Shown here piece after piece: positions 1 through 5,274 of a stretch of DNA of 5,274 nt. The stretch comes from Bryobacteraceae bacterium. Its GTDB lineage: Bacteria; Acidobacteriota; Terriglobia; Bryobacterales; Bryobacteraceae. Location of the stretch: positions 1 through 5,274 of the forward strand of contig JAICMB010000278.1 of assembly GCA_025929455.1 (NCBI GenBank). Reading direction: 5' to 3'. Within the stretch, counting starts at the first letter, position 1, and each line of letters starts with the position of its first letter. A program made the translations under genes and the position numbers. The notes beneath the pieces are model-generated. The model saw only the letters and a program-made list of their open reading frames with translations, did no database searches and had not been told where the DNA came from.

Positions 1-78
1 GCCTCCGGCTCGCCGGGCGTGGACGATGAATGCGTCAACGCCGGGCTCGACAAGGTGAAGCAGTACCTGACGGAGTAA
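1..78 (+). CDS. C-terminal end of a possible GlcG/HbpS-family heme-binding protein (partial)
   Basis: Frame 1 is open from the window edge to the TAA at 76-78 and encodes 25 residues, starting ASGSPGVDDEC and ending KVKQYLTE. The pattern of a small Gly/Ser-rich turn, then an acidic pair, Cys/Val-x-Ala-Gly-Leu and a short amphipathic helix resembles the C-terminus of GlcG/HbpS (DUF336) proteins. Those are small, often periplasmic proteins that bind heme or degradation products. Only the tail is visible, so the family call is a resemblance and not a demonstration. The gene starts outside the window. No T-tract terminator follows directly; the first strong hairpin is at 125-152. Confidence 0.5.
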   Translation, partial: ASGSPGVDDECVNAGLDKVKQYLTE

Positions 79-124
79 TCCGGCGCTCGTACACCATTCG
101 GGCGTTCTTCTTCCCCTCTCCCCA

Positions 125-152
125 CTCGAACTCGGGTTTGCCCGAGTTCGAG
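125..152. repeat. Perfect 12-bp inverted repeat (hairpin) downstream of the first gene
   Basis: CTCGAACTCGGG (125-136) and CCCGAGTTCGAG (141-152) are exact reverse complements around a TTTG loop. No run of T follows, so this is not a classical intrinsic terminator, though it lies 47 bases after a stop codon and could protect or end the upstream transcript. The shape resembles the dispersed palindromic intergenic repeats common in Hyphomicrobiales genomes; that comparison is from memory and was not searched. Confidence 0.85.
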
Positions 153-171
153 CACTAATAGATTGGTCGAA

Positions 172-229
172 GTCGGATAGATACGACATAGACGGGGGGG
201 TCCGAGCGAAGCGAGGACCGGGGGGGGGG
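172..229. repeat. Decayed hairpin followed by a short stem between two G tracts
   Basis: GTCG (172-175) pairs with CGAC (184-187) as an imperfect palindrome. It is followed by seven G at 194-200 and ten G at 220-229. Between the G runs, GGTCC (199-203) and GGACC (215-219) form a 5-bp stem with an 11-base loop. Together with the hairpin at 125-152 this looks like one degraded composite repeat spanning about 125-230. It has no coding content that I can recognise. Confidence 0.5.
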
Positions 230-496
230 TAGGCGCATTTGTCGGATTCGAAGTCTCACCGCGAATGCGCTGCCAAGACAACTTCATGCGCATGCGGAAA
301 CCTCCGCGCTGGATTGCGGCGGCACTTGTTGCACGCCATCACCGCCAAATGACAGATTGTTGAGCGCCGCGTTTCCGCCCCGATGCCGCCGGGATTGACG
401 GTTTCGATCAGGGAACGGGCGCCGGAACGGAATCCCCCTCCGGGGCTTGTAACAGGGCGGGGTCAAGGGGATGCGGGGGCATTTAGGACATTGAAC
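230..496. other. Non-coding stretch upstream of the L,D-transpeptidase gene
   Basis: I see no RNA gene, repeat or convincing coding region here. A 10-bp self-complementary word, CATGCGCATG, lies at 285-294. An in-frame ATG at 383 would extend the downstream gene by 38 residues, but those residues are Arg/Pro/Gly-rich and lack secretion character, so I treat 383-496 as untranslated. The transpeptidase promoter is probably in this stretch, but I could not identify a convincing -35/-10 pair. Confidence 0.5.
485..488 (+). promoter_or_regulatory. Ribosome binding site supporting the start at 497
   Basis: AGGA at 485-488 lies 8 bases before the ATG at 497. It supports that start over the in-frame ATG at 383, and the peptide from 497 begins with a proper signal sequence. 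Confidence 0.6.
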
Positions 497-1204
497 ATGC
501 GTGTGACACTGTTGCGGATCGCGGCGGCGGGCGTTGTCGCCGTGGCGTTTTCAGGCGCGGCTCGCGCCGACGTGCTGGTCCAGGTCGATAAAGCGACGCA
601 GCAAATGACCGTCACGGTCGACGGCCAGCAGCGCTACGTGTGGCCGGTGTCGACCGGCGTCGCCGACTACGACACGCCGGACGGCGCGTTCACCCCGTTC
701 CGCATGGAAAAGGACCATTTCAGCAAGGAGTGGGACGACGCGCCGATGCCCTACTCCATCTTTTTCACCAAGCAGGGCCACGCCATCCACGGCACCAATC
801 ATTCGAGCATCGGCCGCCCCGCTTCGCACGGCTGCGTGCGGCTGCACGTGAAGGATGCGGCGAAGCTCTGGGCGCTGGTGAAGAAGGAAGGCATGAGCCA
901 CACGCACATCGTGCTCACCGGGGAAATTCCGGAGGCGGCGCCGGCGGTGGCGCGGCATGCGCCGCAGAACATAACGCCCGATTTCGCCAGCCGATCGCCC
1001 TCGCAGACCATCGGCCATGCCAATGCCGACGCGGATGACGACGACGCCGTCGCCGTCACGGTGCCGCGCGAGAGTGCGCGGCGTACGGTGCCGGGATACT
1101 GGCGGCAATATCGCGAAGAGCCGCGGTATTACTATTACCGCGTGCGGCCCTACCTGCCGCCGGAGGAGCGGCACGGCCGCGGTTTCCTGACGTTCGGGTA
1201 CTAA
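497..1204 (+). CDS. Secreted L,D-transpeptidase (YkuD domain)
   Basis: The 235-residue product starts with a signal peptide: MR, a hydrophobic core at about 3-20, and a likely signal peptidase I cut after AARA (residue 24). The YkuD catalytic domain follows directly at about 25-141. The active-site signature is clear: His95 and His98 (HAIHGT), then SHGCVR at 110-115 with nucleophile Cys113. The family forms 3-3 crosslinks between meso-diaminopimelate residues of peptidoglycan, and in some alphaproteobacteria anchors outer-membrane proteins to the wall; which one applies here cannot be told. No LysM or peptidoglycan-binding domain is visible. The tail (about 145-235) is low in complexity, with an Ala-Asp run ending in DDDD (about 180-183), a YYYY run (211-214) and a final aromatic LTFGY. 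The gene converges with the hemerythrin-like gene across a palindromic repeat. Confidence 0.92.
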   Translation: MRVTLLRIAAAGVVAVAFSGAARADVLVQVDKATQQMTVTVDGQQRYVWPVSTGVADYDTPDGAFTPFRMEKDHFSKEWDDAPMPYSIFFTKQGHAIHGTNHSSIGRPASHGCVRLHVKDAAKLWALVKKEGMSHTHIVLTGEIPEAAPAVARHAPQNITPDFASRSPSQTIGHANADADDDDAVAVTVPRESARRTVPGYWRQYREEPRYYYYRVRPYLPPEERHGRGFLTFGY

Positions 1205-1211
1205 CCCTCCC

Positions 1212-1317
1212 GTCATTCCGGGACACGCGCGCGAGCGCGTGGACCCGGAATCCATAACCCGCAGCACCGGGGCTATGGATTCCGGGTTCGCGAGCTGTGC
1301 TCGCGCCCCGGAATGAC
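1212..1317. repeat. 106-bp palindromic intergenic repeat, copy 1
   Basis: The element begins GTCATTCCGGG and ends CCCGGAATGAC, which are exact reverse complements. An inner perfect 14-bp stem, ACCCGGAATCCATA (1243-1256) with TATGGATTCCGGGT (1274-1287), encloses a 17-base loop. It fills nearly all of the gap between the stop codons of the convergent transpeptidase and hemerythrin-like genes, so it could act as a transcript-end hairpin for both strands; there is no T tract. A second copy lies at 4983-5087. Confidence 0.9.
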
Positions 1318-1325
1318 AACAAGAG

Positions 1326-1937
1326 CTAGTGGCCGACGCCGAGCGCGTCCTCGCCGCGGTCGAGGATCAGCGGCACGATCAGGTCTTCCTCGTCATCGAG
1401 GTGGCGCATGAGGCCGGCGAGCAGCGCGCCGCTCGCCGCGGCATAGCCGTCACCGGCGCGGCGCAACGCGCCCGCATCGTCGCCGAGCGCACGCAGCAGC
1501 GCGTTCGCGGCGTCCGCCGTGCGCGCCATGTCGGCGTGGATCGCGTCGTGGTCGTTTTCCAACACGTCAAATCCGCGTGCGAGCCGGGCATCCGCCGCAC
1601 GGAAGATAGGGAAATGATGCTGGTCCTCAATCTGATGATGCAGTTGTAGTTGCTGCAGCATGAATTGCAGCCGCGGCACAAACAGCTGCGAAAATTCCGC
1701 CGCCGTCAGCCGCCCCTCGCGAAAGTCTCCCGTGATCGTCGTGAGCATACCTGCGAGCTCCCGAAACATGGCGTGGCGGGAGAGCCAGAAGCGCGCCATA
1801 GAGCCGAGATTGGCATGGCTGTCCCACTGCTCGCGCGGATAGCGCGCGATCAGGTGGCGCATGTCCTCCGGCCAGCCGTTACGGCTGGCGAGAGCAAGCG
1901 TTTCGAGGTCTTCACCGTTTGGCACCTCAATGGTCAT
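1326..1937 (-). CDS. Hemerythrin-like (HHE domain) protein
   Basis: The 203-residue cytoplasmic protein begins MTIEVPNGED and ends ALGVGH. It is predicted all-helical with metal-ligand motifs typical of hemerythrin-like HHE domains: LHHQIEDQHHFP (99-110; candidates His100/101, Glu104, His107/108), ENDHDAIH (127-134; His130, His134) and RHLDDEED (178-185; His179, Glu183/184). Such proteins bind a non-heme di-iron centre and take part in oxygen, nitric oxide or iron sensing and stress responses; the ligand here is unknown. The N-terminal 80 residues (with WDSHANLG and WLSRHAMFRELAG) form a helix-rich segment before the ligand motifs. The frame stays open upstream of 1937, antisense to prmA, but that extension runs through a repeat and has no family character, so I chose the ATG at 1937. 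Its ribosome binding site is weak. A GCTAAA/TTTAGC inverted repeat lies just upstream. Confidence 0.85.
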   Translation of the reverse strand: MTIEVPNGEDLETLALASRNGWPEDMRHLIARYPREQWDSHANLGSMARFWLSRHAMFRELAGMLTTITGDFREGRLTAAEFSQLFVPRLQFMLQQLQLHHQIEDQHHFPIFRAADARLARGFDVLENDHDAIHADMARTADAANALLRALGDDAGALRRAGDGYAAASGALLAGLMRHLDDEEDLIVPLILDRGEDALGVGH

Positions 1938-1941
1938 GACG

Positions 1942-1958
1942 GCTAAATAGCGTTTAGC
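1942..1958 (-). promoter_or_regulatory. Inverted repeat just upstream of the hemerythrin-like start codon
   Basis: GCTAAA (1942-1947) and TTTAGC (1953-1958) are perfect 6-bp half-sites separated by TAGCG, four bases upstream of the start codon on the minus strand. It is AT-richer than its surroundings and outside the adjacent 88-bp repeat. It could be a repressor operator or a leader hairpin masking the ribosome binding region. I cannot assign a regulator. Confidence 0.35.
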
Positions 1959-1976
1959 AGGGCAATTACCAACACT

Positions 1977-2064
1977 GTCATGCGCGGACTTGACCCGCGC
2001 ATCCATGATGCGTTTCGTCATGCTGCCATGATCGATGGGTTGCCGGGTCAAGCCCGGCAATGAC
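1977..2064. repeat. 88-bp palindromic repeat in the divergent hemerythrin-prmA gap
   Basis: The element starts GTCATGCGCGG and ends CCCGGCAATGAC, giving imperfect terminal inverted repeats that share GTCAT and an internal CTTGACCCG. It contains two 8-bp hairpins: ATGCGCGG (1980-1987) with CCGCGCAT (1995-2002), and TTGCCGGG (2040-2047) with CCCGGCAA (2053-2060). It makes up most of the gap between the two divergent start codons and ends 5 bases before the prmA ATG. Its ends resemble those of the 105-bp repeats elsewhere in the window, which suggests a related family. Confidence 0.8.
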
Positions 2065-2069
2065 GAAGA

Positions 2070-3149
2070 ATGGGGCCAACCGCCCGCGCCCGCCTGACCT
2101 GCGACGAGTCGACCGCGCGGCGGCTTGCCGCTTTTGCCGGCGAAAGCCTCAATTCCGATAATACCGTCTGTGCAGCCTTCGAGAGCGACGGCGGCAACTG
2201 GACCGTCGAGCTCGATTTCCGCGATCCGCCGGACGAGGCCGCCGTGCGCAAGCTGATCGCGCTCGGTGGCGGGCAAGCCGCCGCCGATGCGCTCGCATTC
2301 GACGCAGTCGAAGCAAAGGACTGGGTGGCGGCGAGCCTTGCCGGCCTCAAGCCGGTCGCCGCCGGACGTTTCGTGGTGCACGGCGCGCATGGCCGTGCCC
2401 GCGTCCCGTCCAATGCGATCGGCATCGAGATCGAAGCCGCGCTTGCCTTCGGCACCGGTCATCATGGCACCACGCGCGGCTGCCTGCTGGCGCTGGATGC
2501 GCTGGTGAAGACAAAGCAACGAGGCAAGGTCGCTATCCCTCCCCTGAAAGGGGAGGGTCGCGCACCGAAGGTGCGCGGGGTGGGGTCACGTTTCACAAGG
2601 ATGCATGCCCCCCACCCAGCGCGCGGAGTTTATCATCGGGCCGCGCTTCGCGCGGACCCGTTGGCGCGCCGCCCTCCCCCTTGCAGGGGGAAGGATAAGA
2701 ACATCCTCGATCTCGGCACTGGTACCGGCGTGCTGGCGATCGCGGCAGCAAAAGCATTGCGCGCCGACGTACTCGCGACGGATATCGATCCACTGGCCAT
2801 TGCCGCCACGCGCGCCAATTCCAGGCTCAATCGCACCGGCGCATTCGTCAAAACGATCCGGGCCGCCGGCACAAACGCAAAACGAATCGGCGAACGCGCA
2901 CCCTACCATCTGGTGTTCGCGAATATTCTTGCGGTGCCTCTGGTGCGCATGGCGGCGTCGATCGCGCCGCTCATTGCAAAGGGTGGACACGTTGTTCTGT
3001 CTGGCCTGCTTCCTGCGCACGTGAACGGCGTGTTGTCGATCTATCGCGCCCAAGGGCTGATCCTCGAGCGCAAGCTGCAACTCGAAGGCTGGGTGACGCT
3101 ACTTATGAGACGGGCATCGGGCGTTGCCGCATCAAAGCGGCGCTTCTAG
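2070..3149 (+). CDS. prmA: Ribosomal protein L11 methyltransferase carrying a 54-residue repeat-encoded insert
   Basis: PrmA uses S-adenosylmethionine to methylate ribosomal protein L11 in the cytoplasm. The 359-residue product has the L11-recognition N-terminal domain (about 1-100), the family hallmark AFGTGHHGTTRGC (126-138), SAM motif I DLGTGTG (214-220), an acidic motif ATDIDP shortly after it, FANIL (283-287) and a typical end, SGLLPAH...GWVTLLMRR. Related PrmA proteins are about 290-305 residues; the excess is residues 156-209, encoded by a palindromic element at 2534-2697. Without it the protein would be 305 residues and read VAKNILDLGTGTG across the junction. The frame is open throughout, so this is not an obvious pseudogene, but activity with the insert is unproven. 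The start at 2070 fits the N-terminus of relatives (RARLTCDESTARRLAAF). The upstream repeat supplies the leader and only a weak GAAG ribosome binding site. pepP begins 10 bases after the stop. Confidence 0.93.
   Translation: MGPTARARLTCDESTARRLAAFAGESLNSDNTVCAAFESDGGNWTVELDFRDPPDEAAVRKLIALGGGQAAADALAFDAVEAKDWVAASLAGLKPVAAGRFVVHGAHGRARVPSNAIGIEIEAALAFGTGHHGTTRGCLLALDALVKTKQRGKVAIPPLKGEGRAPKVRGVGSRFTRMHAPHPARGVYHRAALRADPLARRPPPCRGKDKNILDLGTGTGVLAIAAAKALRADVLATDIDPLAIAATRANSRLNRTGAFVKTIRAAGTNAKRIGERAPYHLVFANILAVPLVRMAASIAPLIAKGGHVVLSGLLPAHVNGVLSIYRAQGLILERKLQLEGWVTLLMRRASGVAASKRRF
2534..2697. mobile_element. TA-flanked palindromic MITE-like element inserted in frame in prmA
   Basis: The element core (2536-2695, 160 bp) lies between TA dinucleotides at 2534-2535 and 2696-2697. 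Its ends are imperfect inverted repeats: TATCCCTCCCC at the left, and the right end read in reverse is TATCCTTCCCC. Inside are paired hairpins: CCCTCCCC/GGGGAGGG (2537-2544/2550-2557), CGCGCACC/GGTGCGCG (2559-2566/2570-2577), an arm GGGTGGGG/CCCCACCC (2578-2585/2610-2617), CCGCGC/GCGCGG (2641-2646/2650-2655) and TCCCCC/GGGGGA (2675-2680/2686-2691). Core plus one TA equals 162 bases, exactly 54 codons. It encodes no transposase, so any movement would have needed an enzyme in trans; a TA duplication is typical of IS630/Tc1-type transposition. Its translation contributes residues 156-209 of PrmA. Confidence 0.75.
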
Positions 3150-3159
3150 ACTGCTGCGC

Positions 3160-4980
3160 ATGTTCGAAGCCCGCTTCCAGACATTCGACGACACCAGCGA
3201 GCGCGGCGAAAGCGCTGCGCGCGTTGCGGCGTTGCGTACAGAACTTAAGAAACGCGGCCTCGACGGCTTCGTGGTGCCGCGCGCCGATCGCCAGCAGAAC
3301 GAATACGTGCCGGCGAGCGAGGAGCGCTTGGCGTGGCTCACCGGGTTTACCGGATCGGCTGGGTCGGCCGTCGTGCTCGACGATCGCGCCACGCTTTTTG
3401 TCGACGGCCGCTACACGATGCAGGCTGGCGAGCAGGTGGACCCAAGCGCGTTCGAGATCGTGCATCTGGTCGAGATGCCGCCGGATAAGTGGCTCGAAAA
3501 TAATCTCCGCGCGGGCGCGAGGCTCGGTTACGATCCATGGCTGCACACCACCGATGGCGCGGAAAAGCTTGCGAAGGCGTGCGCCGCCGCCGGCGCAACG
3601 TTAGTGCCGGCCGACGGAAACCCGATCGATGCGCTGTGGACCAGCCGCCCTGCCCCGCCGTTGGGACCGGTCGTGCTGCACGATTTGCGTTATGCCGGCG
3701 AAAGCAGCACCGACAAACTCAAGCGCGTCCGTGCGGAAATTGGGAAATTGCGTGCCGATGCGCTGGTGATTTCGGACCCGCAGAACGTGGCCTGGACCTT
3801 CAACATCCGCGGCAGCGACGTCGCGCATACGCCGTTGCCGCTCGCTTTCGCGCTCGTTCCAAGAGAAAGCAGGCCCGCGCTCTATATCGACGGCCGCAAG
3901 CTCGACAACCAGGTGCGTCACACGCTGGAAGATATCGCCGACGTGCGCGCGCCCGACGAGCTCATCCGCGATCTTTCAACGCTCAAAGGCAAGACGGTAC
4001 GCCTCGATCAGGCGAGCGCTGCCGATGCATTGACGCGGCTGATTGTGGACGCAGGCGGCAAAGTCACGCGCGGCGCCGACCCGATCACGGCGATGAAAGC
4101 GATCAAGAACAAGGCGGAGATCGCCGGCTCGCGCGCCGCACATAAGCGCGACGGTGCGGCGATGGTGCGCTTTCTCGCCTGGTTCGATAAAGAAGCGCCC
4201 AAAGGCAAGCTAACCGAGATCGATGCGGTGGTGGCACTGGAAAGCTTCCGCCGCGACACCGGCGCGCTCAAGGATATCTCGTTTCCGACGATATCGGGCA
4301 GCGGACCGAACGGCGCCATCGTGCATTATCGCGTCACGCAAAACAGCAACCGCCGAATTCGCAAGAACGAATTGTTCCTGGTCGACTCCGGCGCGCAGTA
4401 TGAAGACGGCACGACCGACATCACAAGAACCGTCATCGTCGGCAAGCCGAGCGCGGAAATGCGTGATCGCTTCACGCGCGTGCTGAAGGGACACATTGCG
4501 ATTGCCACCGCCGTTTTTCCAGAAAATACGACCGGCGCGCAGCTCGATCCGCTGGCGCGCACGGCGCTATGGCAGGGCGGCCTCGATTTCGATCACGGCA
4601 CCGGGCACGGCGTCGGCAGCTACCTCTCGGTGCATGAAGGCCCGGCACGCATTTCCAAGCTCGGCACCGTGGCGCTGCGGCGCGGGATGATTCTCTCGAA
4701 CGAGCCCGGATATTACAAACCCGCCGCTTACGGCATCCGCATTGAAAACCTGGTGCTGGTGATCGCCGAGCCCGAGCCCAAAGGCGCGGAAAAGCCGCTC
4801 AACGCTTTCGAGACGCTGACGCTTGCGCCAATCGACCGGCGGCTGATCGACGTAAATATGCTAACGCCAAAAGAACGTGCTTGGCTCAACGGCTACCACA
4901 AGCGCGTGCGCGATGTGATCGGTCCGCTGGTGGATGCGAAGACGCGGAAGTGGTTGCTACGAGCGACGAAAACCCTGTAG
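3160..4980 (+). CDS. pepP: Xaa-Pro aminopeptidase (aminopeptidase P, M24 family)
   Basis: The enzyme removes the N-terminal residue from peptides whose second residue is proline; it is a cytoplasmic di-metal hydrolase. The 606-residue length matches the three-domain, XPNPEP1-like form. Two creatinase-like N-terminal domains span about 18-310, the pita-bread catalytic domain about 320-540, and a C-terminal extension with LAPIDRRLI from 555. All five metal ligands are present: Asp409 (LVDSGAQY), Asp420 (GTTDITRT), His483 (HGTGHGVGS), Glu515 (SNEPGYY) and Glu529 (RIENLVLV). The catalytic-site histidines His389 (IVHYRV), His479 and His492 (SVHEGP) are also in place. The ATG at 3160 is preferred because the protein then begins MFEARFQTF like its relatives; an in-frame ATG at 3124 would overlap prmA by 26 bases. 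The 10-base gap and weak ribosome binding site suggest translational coupling with prmA. It ends against a palindromic repeat and the convergent ligA. Confidence 0.95.
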   Translation: MFEARFQTFDDTSERGESAARVAALRTELKKRGLDGFVVPRADRQQNEYVPASEERLAWLTGFTGSAGSAVVLDDRATLFVDGRYTMQAGEQVDPSAFEIVHLVEMPPDKWLENNLRAGARLGYDPWLHTTDGAEKLAKACAAAGATLVPADGNPIDALWTSRPAPPLGPVVLHDLRYAGESSTDKLKRVRAEIGKLRADALVISDPQNVAWTFNIRGSDVAHTPLPLAFALVPRESRPALYIDGRKLDNQVRHTLEDIADVRAPDELIRDLSTLKGKTVRLDQASAADALTRLIVDAGGKVTRGADPITAMKAIKNKAEIAGSRAAHKRDGAAMVRFLAWFDKEAPKGKLTEIDAVVALESFRRDTGALKDISFPTISGSGPNGAIVHYRVTQNSNRRIRKNELFLVDSGAQYEDGTTDITRTVIVGKPSAEMRDRFTRVLKGHIAIATAVFPENTTGAQLDPLARTALWQGGLDFDHGTGHGVGSYLSVHEGPARISKLGTVALRRGMILSNEPGYYKPAAYGIRIENLVLVIAEPEPKGAEKPLNAFETLTLAPIDRRLIDVNMLTPKERAWLNGYHKRVRDVIGPLVDAKTRKWLLRATKTL

Positions 4981-4982
4981 CA

Positions 4983-5087
4983 GTCATTCCGGGGCGCGAG
5001 CTTCGCGAGCGGACCCGGAATCCAGAAACAGCCTCTGTATCCAGCGTCTGGATTCCGGGCTCGCGCTTTCAGCGCGCCCCAGGATGA
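4983..5087. repeat. 105-bp palindromic intergenic repeat, copy 2
   Basis: It begins GTCATTCCGGGGCGCGAGC and ends GCGCCCCAGGATGAC, matching copy 1 at 1212-1317 in length, ends and layout; its left end is closest to the reverse complement of copy 1's right end. An inner perfect 13-bp stem, CCCGGAATCCAGA (5014-5026) with TCTGGATTCCGGG (5047-5059), encloses a 20-base loop. It occupies essentially the whole gap between the pepP stop (4978-4980) and the ligA stop (5088-5090), touching the latter. The loop and stem-tip bases differ from copy 1 but remain paired. Confidence 0.9.

Positions 5088-5274
<187 letters not shown>

Noticed and set aside
125..152. Hairpin as a rho-independent terminator
   Set aside because: There is no T tract after the stem; the following bases are CACTAATAG.
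306..326. Possible sigma-54 promoter in GGCACTTGTTGCA
   Set aside because: The GGCAC and TTGCA words are separated by 3 bases instead of the usual 5, and the other GG nearby also gives wrong spacing.
383..496. N-terminal extension of the transpeptidase from the ATG at 383
   Set aside because: The extra 38 residues are Arg/Pro/Gly-rich and would bury the signal peptide. The ATG at 497 has an AGGA at good spacing and starts a typical signal sequence.
1938..2519. Long antisense N-terminal extension of the hemerythrin-like protein across the prmA 5' half
   Set aside because: It is an open frame produced by high GC opposite a real gene, passes through a palindromic repeat and has no hemerythrin character.
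2070..3149. prmA as a pseudogene broken by the repeat
   Set aside because: The frame is open across both junctions and all recognisable methyltransferase motifs on both sides are intact; loss of activity is possible but not shown by the sequence.
3124..3159. Upstream in-frame start for pepP at 3124
   Set aside because: It would overlap prmA by 26 bases and add residues not typical of the family; MFEARFQTF at 3160 matches the usual N-terminus.
4881..5087. 68-residue forward frame running out of pepP through the repeat
   Set aside because: It overlaps pepP in another frame and its second half is only the translation of the palindromic repeat.

Overview
The window is about 5.3 kb of GC-rich chromosome that looks like an alphaproteobacterium of the order Hyphomicrobiales (Rhizobiales), probably near Bradyrhizobium, Rhodopseudomonas or Pseudolabrys. 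That placement is an inference from the character of the PrmA, 606-residue aminopeptidase P and LigA proteins, and from the abundance of palindromic GC-rich repeats. No sequence search was run.

Layout, left to right. Bases 1-78 are the last 25 codons of a forward gene, possibly a GlcG/HbpS-type heme-binding protein. A gene-free stretch of about 420 bases follows; it holds a perfect 12-bp hairpin, a decayed hairpin and two long G tracts. Next is a secreted L,D-transpeptidase (497-1204, +). Tail to tail with it is a hemerythrin-like protein (1326-1937, -). Divergent from that is the forward pair prmA (ribosomal protein L11 methyltransferase, 2070-3149) and pepP (Xaa-Pro aminopeptidase, 3160-4980), separated by 10 bases. 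At the right edge is the C-terminal BRCT end of ligA (5088-5274, -), convergent with pepP.

The genes are mostly housekeeping: cell-wall crosslinking, ribosomal protein methylation, proline-peptide turnover and DNA ligation. They do not form one pathway. prmA and pepP are probably cotranscribed; the others look like separate units.

The most notable feature is the repeat load. A palindromic element of about 160 bp lies inside prmA, flanked by TA dinucleotides. Removing the element plus one TA restores a normal reading frame and an ordinary 305-residue PrmA. With it, the protein carries a 54-residue, strongly basic insert just before the SAM-binding motif. Two copies of another palindromic repeat of about 105 bp fill the two convergent intergenic gaps. 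A related 88-bp repeat fills most of the divergent gap and ends 5 bases before the prmA start codon.
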